From NCBI GenBank assembly GCA_011799875.1, contig CM022302.1, forward strand, positions 521,902,560-521,966,559: a DNA stretch of 64,000 bases. The letters run 5' to 3'. The position numbers and the translations under genes were made by a program. The DNA is from Thinopyrum elongatum (taxonomy: Eukaryota; Streptophyta; Magnoliopsida; Poales; Poaceae). This document shows, piece after piece, positions 36,180 through 47,425 of this stretch. The notes under the pieces are model-generated. The model did not search any database and was not told the origin of the DNA. It saw nothing but the letters and a program-made list of their open reading frames with translations. Every line of letters begins with the position of its first letter. The stretch's first letter is position 1.

Positions 36180-37440
36180 ACAGAGAGGAACAACGCTGTC
36201 TATTCGTAAGCATCTGACGAAGGTGGTAAACGACTCACCTGGAATAATGGGGTAACAGAGGCACGACCGTGCCTCCTATCCACATAGAACGTGCCTCTCT
36301 GACATAGACAACTAAGCTGGAAAAATAACAACACACACACACGAGTGCGCCGCCAGTTAACACAGGACCGTCCCCTCGATAGCTTAACACCGGTGCCTCT
36401 CCAAGCCAGCGTGTCAGGGAAGCACGACCGTGTCTCAAGGTAACGAAAGAAGGCCCACCCTCTGACATAGACGACGAAACTGAAAAAATACCAAAATAGA
36501 GGAACGACCGTGACTTCAATTGTAAAAGGTCCGTGACCTGACAAGTTTCACTGACGTGCCTCTCTGAGCGAAGCAGTGAGAGCAAACATTTTGAAAGAAA
36601 GGCACAACCGTGCCATGAATAACATCATAGACGTGCCTCTCCGAGCGAACATGTCAGATGAAACATTTGCGAACAAGAGACAAAAATCTGACTCAACATA
36701 ACATAGGGCATGCCTCCACTAACTCGACAGACGTGCTTCCACTAGCAGACTAACTAGAAATATTACAGAACATACAGCCACGACAGTGACTCATACTAAC
36801 ATAGCGCAGTGCCTCTCCGAATTTAGTACCCACAGGAAGGACAACGCCTGTGCCAAACATACGATAGTGCATCCACTAGCTTCACGGCCGTGCCTTTCTC
36901 AATCAAAGTATCACCACAATAATTGGAACACAGAAACACAACCGTAATTTGAAGAGTGACTAACACAATAGTCCCACAGCAACTCTCACACTGGATAACC
37001 GTCCATAAAATAGTCATCATATATTGAAACAGACAGCACAGAGAGGAAATCTGAAGAATCTTAAACAGACTCAAGGTCTGCGTAAAAACATTCCAAACAC
37101 ACAACCACAACCATATATACGATATAAAAACAACCGTGCCAAACACAGTGGGAACACAAAGTGAAAGTAACACCCCTACCTGTCCGTGTGACCATATTTA
37201 GAGAAGAACTGACGCAGCTAGCCATCTAAACCACGGACGAAAACATGCACTTCTTATCTGCACTGATATACACGACTCAGCTAAAAAAAATAGAAACACA
37301 AACCCATGACCATGCCTATTGATAACACCGGACCGTGCATTGCATACATCAAAGACAATGCCTCCCTGAGCAAACTACTATGCACTGTCTAGATTCACGA
37401 ACGTGCACATCTGAGTGATCCTCTTAATACATCTCACCTT
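36180..37440. repeat. GGCACG/CGTGCC-type array, block 8
   Basis: Near-perfect palindromic cores occur here, for example AGAGGCACGACCGTGCCTCC at about 36257. The modules CGTGCCTCTCCGAGCGAACATGTCA and AAACATTTGCGAAC (36630-36680) match those at 1470-1500. No gene is supported in this stretch. Confidence 0.75.
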
Positions 37441-37678
37441 ATACCGACACGAAGCATCGAATTATAGAGGAAAATATTCTCGAAGGCATCCAAACAAAGA
37501 AAAACATAATACAACAAAAATAAACTTAAATTTCCAAACTAGTAAACTCCATCCGATTGAAGTAAAACTACTACATTTATAATTCATCAGTCGATGTACT
37601 ATTACCCCATACAATAACTAGCAATTAACCAATTCATCAGACGATCTATCTTCGCAGCACTTCCACCTGGAGTCCTGC

Positions 37679-38447
37679 TCAGAAATGTCCTCGCCATCTG
37701 AGATCCGGAAGACAGCGACGATGCAGGATGTCCCTCATCGACAGAAACCGGCGGTATAGCTCATAGCTCACATACCCTTCCTGCAGGAAAAGCAAATGAA
37801 AACATAAATTTACAAAAAGAAAAAGCATATTATTCTTGCAAACAAAGGCAGAAACTAACGAAAATGAAATCTTCACTTACAATAGCTCCATATTTCAGGT
37901 GATCAAAGGTAAGTGGCTTCCAATCCCAGTAGTGATGCAGAAGTTCTGGAAAAGAGGACTCCAGCTTTGAGTAAGATTCATCAATGATGGCTCTTGCTAA
38001 GTCTTCCATGGAGTCCCTTTCTTCGCCGCCCTTGATCATGAACTTCTCTTGGATGTCGATGTGGTACTCTATTGGAATTCTGATGAAATCTTGAAAAAGA
38101 GCATCTCTAACATTCCTGACATCCACACTAGAGAAAGTTATACCTCTATTCTCAAGGAAATCCTTTAGGGCAGGGCACTCCATCCTGGCCTTGCAGAAGT
38201 GATAGACCAAAACATGATTCCGCATAGCCAGTTGCATGACGGCGACTTTTCTATGCCCATAACAGTCCTTTCGAGTGTACTCCAGGCCAAGACCAACAAA
38301 CTTGTACTTATCCTCGCGCAACCACTCCTCGTACAAGGCAATGGTCTCCTCCACCTTGTAAGGCTCGTTCGTGTACCACACGTCGAGCTTTGTGTTACCA
38401 TCGGCAACTATCGGTCGGTACTCGGTAGTGTTCAAGAAGTTGTCCAT
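37679..38447 (-). CDS. WRN-like 3'-5' exonuclease-domain protein, copy A (catalytic Asp residues lost)
   Basis: Exons 38447-37881 and 37780-37679 (donor ATT|GTAAGT, acceptor CTGCAG) join at phase 0 into 222 residues. It is clearly a DnaQ-fold, Werner-exonuclease-like protein (KVAVMQLAMRNHVLVYH, GYVSYELYRRF). Each metal-binding aspartate is replaced: motif I VGLGLEYT has Gly54 for Asp, motif II RNVRDAL has Val113, and motif III Y186-x3-E190 has Glu for Asp. Glu56 remains. Copies B and C keep the family residues, so A is probably a non-catalytic relative with an open frame. The start is set by alignment with copy B; in-frame upstream sequence is flank. Together with its upstream array it is a duplicate of copy B. 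Confidence 0.8.
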
Positions 38448-38599
38448 GGCAGCGAACAGCAAGGTGCCAATGGAGATTCCTGAGACTCTGTGATGAGGTT
38501 GGGAAGTGGTGAGGACGGTGGGAACTGCCTGATCTTCTGTGGCTACAATGCGACGTGGTGACCTTAAAAACATGACCAATATTTAACCTTGGCGAAGGA

Positions 38600-40530
38600 C
38601 GTTTCAGTTACCATGCGCATTAACGTGTGAACTAGGAACAGTGAATAGACGGTTGTGCTTCTGCAGCTCGTGGAACCATGCACTTCCTAAAGTCACGGTT
38701 GTGCAAAATATTTGATGCCGTGGAGAAATCGAGGAGCCTCTAACTTTTTTTTACAGTAACTGACACACTGAATAGTCACATCGAACAGTCGCCGCATCGG
38801 TCATCAATTCCTCCTTTGAACAAAGACCGCCGACAGAAGAATCCAATGAGGCAAAAGAAAGAGCCTACCGTAGACCTTAGATCCGAAGGCCAAAACTGAT
38901 CCGTGCCTCACCTAGCTAGATTCACACCGTCTCTTCCTCGGTAAGCTAATAAAAATGATCCAATCAAAGTTATAATAGCAACGGCAGTTTTTTCAACTAT
39001 TTCATGTCAGTTAAGACCATAGAAGCACGGGCGTGATGAATAATAAGGCACGGAGCAAACATCTCTAAACTTCGACCGTCTCTAATCTTCGACCGTCCGT
39101 TTTGAGCATCAATATTCGTGTTGCCTGGATGTGGCTTTTTTGTTCGCTAGCATCTTAAGTCAGTCGGTGGGACGCTACCATTTTTTTAATTTTAGTGTAG
39201 TGACACTGCTAAAAAAAGATACAGGACTGAAGCCACAAGAATGTGGTAGCAGAAGCATCCGTCTGAATACCTAGATAGAGAGGAACGGTTGTGAAGTCTC
39301 TAGAGCCACTGGCGCGTGGCACCACAGGCATGTAGAGTCACAGGAGGCGAAGGCACGGAAGTGAAGCCTCTACAGGCGGGGACGTGAGGCATGGGTATCA
39401 ACCATCTAGATGCACAAAAGTGTGGTGGCGGACGTATGGGTCCGATTACTGAATTAGAGAGACACGGAAGTGAAGTCTCAAGAGCCACGCTTGTGTGTAA
39501 CCGCAGACACGTAGAGTCAAGCCGGGTTTCACGTGAGGCACGTGGATGCAGGCACGGGACGCACAGAAGTGTAGATTCTACAGGCACGGGCATAGGACTT
39601 CTTGAGGCCTCGCTCGGTATCAACACTCTGGGTGCACAAAATTGTGTTAGGAGAGGTCCGATTACTAAGTCAGAGAGCCACAGTTATGAAGTCTACTGAG
39701 GCACGGGCGTGTAGCACCACAGGCACGACGAGTCACAGTCAGCGTGTCGCCTAAGGCACGGGCGTCTGGCACCACAGGTACGTAGAGTTACAGGCAGCGT
39801 GTCGCCCGAAACACGTGAATGCAGGCAGTGGAGGCACGGAACTGAAGCCTGTACAGGCACGGAGTTCCGGCTTCTCGAGGAACGGGTACAGCCTTGGAAT
39901 TGGCGTTCTCGAGCCATAGGTACAAACCCTCTGGATGCACAAAAGTGTGGTGGCAGAGGTATCGGTGAGAATACTCAGTTGGAGAGGCACGGTTGCGAAG
40001 TCTCTAGAGGCACAGCCGTGTGACACCACAGGCACATAGAGTCATGGCGTGTGTCACGTGAGGTACATGGATAGAGGCAGCGAAGCCACGGGAGTGAAGC
40101 CTCCACAGGCACGGATGTGGGGCTTCTCGAGGCACGGTCCTGAAGCACACAAAGACAGGAAACTAAACCATCTAAAACACAGACGCACAGACGCACAGAC
40201 GTGCTTCGTGTACACAAAGATACATGCCTCTAGCATTCCAAGGCCATGCATCTCAGGATGAACAAATAAAAGGAAACATTTAAAACTAAAATGCCAAATC
40301 CATACATCTGCCTTCATGCACAAATTTTGCCTCATACGTTAGCAGACGTGCCTCTCTTGTGCGAACATGTAAAAGACAACAATACAAACACAAACGCACG
40401 CGCTGAATATAAGCCAAACACAAAGGGCACTTCTCCCAAACAATACATGTGCGCCACTTCGACGCATTCTCTAAATGTACCTGAACTCGCGCAGACGTCA
40501 ACAATAAACTTGTAACATAAAAAAACATAG
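38600..40530. repeat. GGCACG/CGTGCC-type array, block 9, with higher-order units
   Basis: This is the densest array in the window. From 39230 to 40130 there is an irregular higher-order repeat: GCACAAAAGTGTGGTGGC-like markers near 39410, 39631 and 39935, followed by AGAGGCACGG, GTGAAGTCTCTAGAGGCAC and TGGCACCACAGGCACGTAGAG. A 58-bp sub-unit is tandem at about 39709-39825. Open frames here are by-products of the repeat; no gene is supported. Confidence 0.75.
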
Positions 40531-40794
40531 AAAAATTATATTCCCGTAACATGAGACAAGCCAAACATGATACTGTGAAAATAAAACCAAAATCCCAAAA
40601 CGGTACTCCATAGGATTGAACTAAAAGTACAACATTAATTATACATGAAATGAAGTACTATCTCCCCCGCAAAAAAAGAAATGGAATCTATCTCCATAGA
40701 GGTATCTCTTTTCGAAGCCTTCCAGGCGTCCATTCTGCTCACAAACGTCCACATAAACGTCCACGGCGTCCATTCTACTTAGTTGGAGTTCTGC

Positions 40795-41581
40795 TCACAA
40801 ACATCCACAGCGTCTGCGGTCGGTAAGACAACGAGGATGCATCATGTCCTTCATCGACAGAACTCGGCGGTAGAGCTCGTAGCTGACATACCCATCCTAA
40901 AACAAAAAGCGGATGAGAATGAAGATATAGATAAAGGAAAAAAATTCCTATTGTTGCAATAAAACAAAAATATAAAGACAGAAAATCCACATAAACGAAA
41001 TTTTCACTTACAATTGCCGCATATTTCAGGTGGTCAAGGGAAAGCGGCTTCCATTCCCAGTAGTCATGCTGACCTCGTGGAAGAGATGACTTCATACTCA
41101 AGTAAGATTTGTCTATGACGGCTCCTGCCAAATCTGCCATGGAGTCCCTTAGATCGCCTCCTTTGATCATGAGCTCCTCTAGAAGGTCGATGTGATACTC
41201 TCTTGGAATTTTGAGGAAACTATTTGAGAGAACTTCTCTATCGTTCCTGACGTCGACACTAGCGAAAGTTATACCTTTGTTCCAAAGAAAATCCTTCACA
41301 GCAGCGCACTCCTTCCTGGCCTTGCACAAGTGATAGACAAGAACATGCTTGCGCATCGCCAGTTGCATGACGGCGACTTTTCTGCTCCGATCAAAATAAT
41401 CCTCTCGTGTGTACTCCAGATCAAGACCAACAAACTTGTACCTGCCCTCACGCAGCCATTCCTCATAAAGAGAAAGAGTCTCCTCCACCTTGTAGGGCTC
41501 GTTGGTGTACCACACCTCGAGCTTGGTGTTACCATCGGCATCTATAAAGAGACGCTCAGTAGTGTTCCTGAAGTCGTCCAT
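40795..41581 (-). CDS. WRN-like 3'-5' exonuclease-domain protein, copy B (intact)
   Basis: Exons 41581-41012 and 40896-40795 (donor ATT|GTAAGT, acceptor TTTTAG) join at phase 0 into 223 residues. The DEDDy exonuclease residues are all present: Asp54 and Glu56 (VGLDLEYT), Asp114 (VRNDREVL), Tyr187 and Asp191 (KYAAI|DGYVSYEL). Such enzymes degrade DNA or RNA from the 3' end with two metal ions; at this small size there is no helicase part. Substrate and compartment are unknown, and no targeting peptide is obvious. The start MDDF aligns with copy A. Longer in-frame sequence on either side is intron or flank. Confidence 0.85.
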
Positions 41582-41759
41582 GGAAACGAGGGTGAGAGTG
41601 ACAATGGAGTTTGACTGTGCTTCTCCGGCGTTACTCGTACGTGGTGAGGATGATGGGAACTGTCTGCAGTTCTGTGGCGAGAATAAGACGGGGTGACCTC
41701 CCAGAATATACCAGTATTTAACCTTGGGGAGAGATGACTCAGTTACCATGCGCCCATTA

Positions 41760-42720
41760 AATTGCATCGGGAACCGTGAATAGACGGTTGTGCTTCTGCA
41801 GCTTGTGGAACCATGCACTTCAAAAGTCATGGCTGCCACGCTATAATCGAGGAGCCTCTAGATTAACTCTAGCACGGTATCTGGCACATTGAATACTAAC
41901 AACCAATAGCCATCCCATCGGTCACCAGCACATCTTTTGATCGACAAAAGAATGCGAGGAGGCAAACGATGACCCTATCATGCAACCTAGATCTCTGGAA
42001 TACATATACTACACGGGGAGTGAACCAAAATAGAAGCACGGTTCGGCTAGCAGCAAAGCCACACGTGTGCCTCCACTTTGTTAAAGAGAAACCTCAGTGA
42101 TATCGACGGACCTGCATCTCTATGTCTGCATACCACCAAAAACATTGCCAAAACAAAGGCACGGCCATGCTTCTGACATACGTATAACCGTGGGCTATCA
42201 TACAGATTCCCGCCTGAACCAAACGAACATTTGAAAAACAGTGGCTCTCTGGATCAACAAGTAGCTGAAAAACATTTGCAAACGCAGAGTCACGAACCGT
42301 GACTCCACTTCAGGTGCAACAGTGCCTCTCAGACTCACTTTTGGGAACGATCATGCCTCTCCTGAATTTGCCTCCCCGATGTGTCGATCATGCCTTTCCT
42401 TCTTTCACGACTGTGCATCTAATAACATCATTACCGTTCCTCTCGTAAAGACACACCCAACCCTATCTGATTAAACATGTGATTAAAAACAATTAAATCA
42501 CAGAAGCACGAGTATGATTTTCAGCTTGTATAACCATGCCTCACATAGGTCTGTGAGGCACGATAGGCACGTAGAAGAGTCCAGTGGGAGGCAGCACGGC
42601 TGGACAACTACAGTGGGAGGCAGCTGGATGAGTCAAACGTCTCGTGTCCCCATAACACCTCGGAATGCACACACCATCTACAACCAGCATTCATTCCATT
42701 TCGCAGAATAAAAAATAAAA
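41760..42720. repeat. GGCACG/CGTGCC-type array, block 10
   Basis: Positions 41765-41830 repeat the 38636-38705 sequence upstream of exonuclease copy A. Array words follow (AGAAGCACGGTT, AAGGCACGGCCATGC, AGGCACGATAGGCACG). No gene is supported. Confidence 0.6.
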
Positions 42721-43346
42721 AAACAAGCACTCAATACTACTCTTGCTCTCTCGCGTCTCCTTTATATTTCAATCCGCTCCGACTCCCTGAGCCACATCGC
42801 TACCCATCTGCCTTCTCTGTCGTCTACTTCTAGGGTTCGTGCTTCTTTGCCGCACGTAGTTATTATAGAGTTTTTATTGGGTCTCTCGATTAATTTCTAA
42901 GCCGTACTTCTCTCGTAGATTGCTCGTGGGTGCTTACCCTAAGCTTCCCCTACCCCAATCTCCGTTCGTCGACGGCCGCTGTTCTTCTTTCCTAGGTAAA
43001 AAGCATATGCGTAAGCATGCTCCGATCCGTATTTACGTTTTGAAAATGATATTTTAATTATTATTGTTTTATGTTTAGGTTTTTCATTTGATATTTATTG
43101 CAGTATTAGATCCGGTACAACGACTTCATTCTCTAAAGGAATATAAAAGCGTTTGCAAATCTAAACAAGTGATCTAAACATTGTCATACTGCTTTTCTGG
43201 AGGGAGTAGATGAGAAGATTTCTGGTAAATTTATAGTTGTTGTCTACCTTCGTACCGATATTTTTAATTTGGCTAACGTTGAAGCTTGTTTTAAATTGCT
43301 ACGATTTTCTTGTTTTCTTAACATAGTTGTTCTGAATTATTTAGGT
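42720..43346 (+). promoter_or_regulatory. 5' leader and first intron of B3-like gene copy 2
   Basis: A pyrimidine-rich leader (about 42740-42990) ends at a plausible donor, CCTAG|GTAAAAAG near 42994. A matching acceptor, TTATTTAG, is at 43344, three bases before the ATG. A CTTTATATTTC near 42761 could serve as a TATA-type element. Confidence 0.4.
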
Positions 43347-45068
43347 ATGGTTTGCCCTACCTGCCGCCAACCAGGCGGCCCTTGCGAACCACACCCTGAA
43401 GCTCTTCAGCAGTTTGAGGTTATTCTTGATGAGACATGCTGGAGCCGCATGGTTAGTAAGCATTTCTAACATATAGTTATCTTTTTATCTTAAACAATGG
43501 TCGTTTGGTAGAATTACAACTATTAGTTGCTTACAACACAGTAGAAATCGTCAGTGTTACTCATACCCCTTTGCACCTACGCTAGGTTCCCCTGTTGTCA
43601 CTTCTTTGCACCTGTCCTCAGTTTTCTTTTTCCATTAGTTTACCTGCCTATGCCTTAATTATTATAGTGCATCTTCAGTTCTAATTAAAATTCGTCAACC
43701 TATGCCAAAATCTGTATCCATTAATTTATCATACCATTATGTTGTTATCTTTAATTGTTATCAAATATTCAAATGCAAGCTAAGAAAACTTTTAACATTA
43801 ATGATCGATGAGTTCAAATTTATACTTACAGGTTGTTATTTTTACTATTTTTTCCATTATGTACCTTGTAATGTCAGAGCTTTTCTCGTTGAATACATTG
43901 ATGAGAGGAAGGAAGAAGCAAGAATATTGCGTAAAGAGCAGGTAGAGCCAGCCATTCTTACACATGAAGGAAGGTCTTACAATGCTTTGTTTAAGCATAG
44001 GGCAAACTACACAAAGTTGTGCGGTGGTGAGTGGTGCATCTTTGCGGATGATTATGAACTACGTGCTGGAGACCGCATAGAATTTGAACTACCAGATGAG
44101 GGACTCAATCTGGAAATACAAACATATCGGGGTGACAAAAGGTTGCTTCCATTACCCCACGTTGGTAGGTATTTAATATTCCAAAATAATTTTCTTTCGT
44201 TGTATTTTTATATGCATGCATCATACTAAATAATATTAACCCCGTGTTGGATATAACTTTATCTAACTTTGAATACTTGTTCTTTTTCTAGCTCTCGGCG
44301 ATCTTTCTTCTGACGATTTTGACCATGTTCAGTGCTGTGTCTACTCTAAGGATATTGAGCTTACCTACAACCAGGCACGATTCTTTCTACAACGCCTTTT
44401 CCGAGATACTTTCATCCGTTGCCGTCCATTTGTCCATGTGTTGACTCCCACTAACACCAAAGACTGCATCATGGTTGGTTACAACTGTCCTTGTTAAAAT
44501 ACCAAACATATTTTGCTTCGTATTCTCCTAAAACAAAGGATATTGACCGAATATTGCTTATATGTAAAATTATAAAGAAAAGATTTATTAATCCTAAAAC
44601 AACAAAACTTTTGTTGCTCTCTTAATATTTTGTTTTATCTGCTTACTCGCGAACCTGAACATGTCAAGAAAGATATTAGTTTTAATATGGGATTTCTTAA
44701 TGATAGCGCGCTCACCATATCCAGCCATTCTTTTATTTAATGTCCAAGTGGCAAATCAACACTTTTAATTCCTATTTAATTTTGGTTTCTTCTAGAAAAT
44801 TCCGAGGAGTGTTGTCTCGACACTAAAGAGATGGGTGGACGTGCCAACCAATGGCAGGGTGACCCTTGAAGCTCCTGATGAACCTACCCATGTCATCACT
44901 CCTTCGTCGTACTACATCTGCAAAAAAGACAGTAGGATGGTAATTGAAATGTCTTCCTTCAGAGACTTCATATCAGCTGCAACCTTTGTTGAAGAGAATG
45001 TTGTTCTGATCACTTTCAAAGAGCGCCATGATCGTTCTGTGTCCATCATCATTCAGCGCATTCCATAG
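43347..45068 (+). CDS. B3-like domain protein, copy 2 (one splice acceptor doubtful)
   Basis: Exons by homology with the copies at 1.8 and 57.5 kb: 43347-43451 (105 bp), 43858-44164 (307), 44292-44473 (182) and 44796-45068 (273), about 288 residues. Exon 1 is MVCPTCRQPGG-C, a Cys-rich start. Exon 2 carries the B3-like core (KLCGGEWCIFADDYEL, RAGDRIEFELPD). Exon 4 is a second B3-like half (SRMVIEMSSFRDFI, ENVVLITFKE). Introns 2 and 3 have good borders. The acceptor expected before exon 2 reads CCAT|TATG instead of GCAG|TATG, so AG has become AT. Splicing would need another site; one in-frame AG lies at 43811-43812 but has a poor polypyrimidine tract. The coding frame is otherwise clean. Confidence 0.7.
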
Positions 45069-46001
45069 ATTCCGTTGGAACCAGCACTTAAAATGGAAGA
45101 AACAGTGCATCTCCTAGGATGTTCAGTGGTCGTTTCATGATGATGCCTCCCAGGAGCAAATCACTCGTTACTATAAGTTTGCTCATTAGAATGGTAGTAA
45201 TGTAGCTGTTATGAACCAAGTGGTTGCTTGAACTATCAGAATGATCTTTTGGAACTTATATAGCTCGTATGGACCCTCAACTCGCTGTTCGAACTGTTGG
45301 AATGATCCTTTGGAACTAATGAAGTTCTTATGGACACTCAAGTAGCTGGTTAACCTTTGAAATATTCACATTTCCAAAAATCAAAAAACAAATCATTTTC
45401 TGTTAAACTCTGATTCAAAAATTAAACAAATCAAGAATCAGTTTTTCCATCAAAATCTATAGCAATGCCATGTTATCAAAGTTATTCAAACCATCTATTG
45501 AAACATATCTCAATTAAACACCAAACAGGACTCCATTTTCAAGTGCACACTATGTTTACTTCACCAACTTTTTTTAAACATACAATTGTGCACCGAATAA
45601 CATAACAACAGTGCCTCGTTGACTAAGGAATGTTGATAACCGAAAAAAAAATGTTTCGACAACAAAGGCACGACCATGACTCTGCTGAGTGTTCCACCGT
45701 TACTCGACTACCTTCACAGCCAAAGATGGAGTATGCACACATGGATCACGCAGGCAGCATGCGACGAATAAAACATTTCATTGAACAAGATAAGTGAAAA
45801 TCTTAAAAAAACTGATCCAACAAACGCCTGTTTCCGTAAATCTACCCCTGGAACTGGCGGATGACTACCAACTGCTCTTTGACGGTTACCTTTTTTGCAC
45901 GACAAAGTAAAGATATCTTTCATTTTACCGAATCCATTTCCATCTTCTTCCTCAGACATTTCTCGTCGGCCGCAACAATTCACCACCGCACACCTGCAGC
46001 C

Positions 46002-46730
46002 ATGGACTACGGGAAACTAACAACACTCACCAAACACGTCACTGCCCACGGTACAACCATGCTGGAGGTGGTGTACACCAACGACCCAAAGACCGTGGAG
46101 CGAATCATCAAAAAGTACGAGGAATGGCTAAAGGAGGAGAAGAACAAGTTCGTCGGCCTCGACCTCGAGTACACACGTAAGAGTAGTTACATACGACAAG
46201 GGATCGCCGTCGTCCAACTTGCCATGCGTGAGCATGTCTTCGTATACCACTACTGCAGGTCCGAGCGCTCCTAGGCGTTACTTGACTTCCTGCAACGCAA
46301 AGTGGTAACTTTTGCTAGCGTCGACACCAGGGGCGACAAGACCATGCTTGCCCGTGCATGGATTAAAATTCCAAACGAGCACCACGTCGACATCCAGAGG
46401 CAATTCTGTATCAAGGGTGGTCGAGAAAGGGACTCCATGGGTGACCTTGCAGCGGCCATCATCGACCCCTCCTACAAGAACATGAAGAAATCATTCCCAA
46501 AGGAGAAGCACTAGTTCTGGGAGTGGAAGCCGCTTTCCCCGCTACACCTTGAGTACGCAGCAAAAGACGGGTATGTTAGTTACGAGTTGTACCGTAGAAT
46601 CCTAATCATCAAGCACGGGCTACGTCACCTCCACCAACAACCAATGAAGGGAAGACTCCGCCCACGTAAGAACAAAGACGAGGGATCTTCCAGTGGCTGG
46701 AAGCGCCGGAAGGGAAACAGTGGTTGGTAA
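46002..46730 (+). pseudogene. WRN-like 3'-5' exonuclease, copy C, intronless with two TAG codons
   Basis: The frame of 243 codons runs without the intron present in copies A and B and ends in a basic tail (WKRRKGNSGW). Motif I (VGLDLEYT, Asp54, Glu56), motif II (TRGDKTML) and motif III (YAAKDGYVSYELYRR) keep the catalytic residues. TAG codons at 46272-46274 and 46512-46514 interrupt it. Being intronless it could be a processed copy or the older intronless form; no poly(A) tail is seen after 46730. Readthrough is possible in principle but nothing in the sequence argues for it. Confidence 0.8.
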
Positions 46731-47420
46731 AATGCGAGAAAATGGATGTCTACATTAAACTAGTAGTAACTAGTATTATGATAATTTAGATTGAATGAAC
46801 CTATGTTGTAAATATGACTGTTGTTGCTCAAAGATGCTGTGTATACTGTATTACTGTTTTATGTTTGAACACAGTGGTTTGCTCATGTACAAATGCATAG
46901 TACGTTTTGCATGTCTAAATGCAATTAGTAAGTTATCTCCTAGTATTGAGCAAGCATATGTTGTATCCATGATTATAGAAGGACAAATATGTCGCACGAT
47001 ATTGTATTATAATTTTCATACTTATCATGTACAAGATGCATCGTGCATTTACAAGAATATGTGATTGTATCATTGTTAACTTTCTGTAAAATGCTTATTC
47101 AACATTGGCGTGAACAATTCATAAATATTGCAGAAGAACATTCGGTACATAGACGCAAGGAACAAGCACTTTGTTAGTTTAACCACATTGAAAAAAAAAT
47201 TAAAATCACACAACAACCATTTCACATCAAACACTACTCTGTCCATTCAGAACATCCTTACTATTGCACACAGGTTCCTCTCCGTACACCCGTTCTGCAG
47301 GATGCCACAAAACTACACTGCTGTGTGCAACTGACCTATGTACAGCCAAGGCTCTCTAAATGTCTATTCGAACCCATGCCTGTGGTGCCACATGCCCGTG
47401 ACCCTAGAGACTTCACACCT
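46731..47420. other. Intergenic sequence ending in array words
   Basis: AT-rich sequence without a supported gene. From about 47260 array words appear in reverse orientation (GTGGTGCCACATGCCCGTG, CTAGAGACTTCACACC), continuous in style with 56807 onward, so the Copia element was inserted into an array. Confidence 0.5.
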
Positions 47421-47425
47421 ATGCA
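47421..47425. repeat. Target-site duplication, left (ATGCA)
   Basis: ATGCA abuts the Copia left LTR, and GTGCA follows the right LTR at 56802-56806. Four of five bases match, as expected for a 5-bp Copia duplication with one mutation. Confidence 0.55.

Noticed and set aside
39391..39917. Open frames of about 75-108 codons on both strands
   Set aside because: They arise from GC-rich array units lacking stops in several frames; there is no start context, domain or exon structure.
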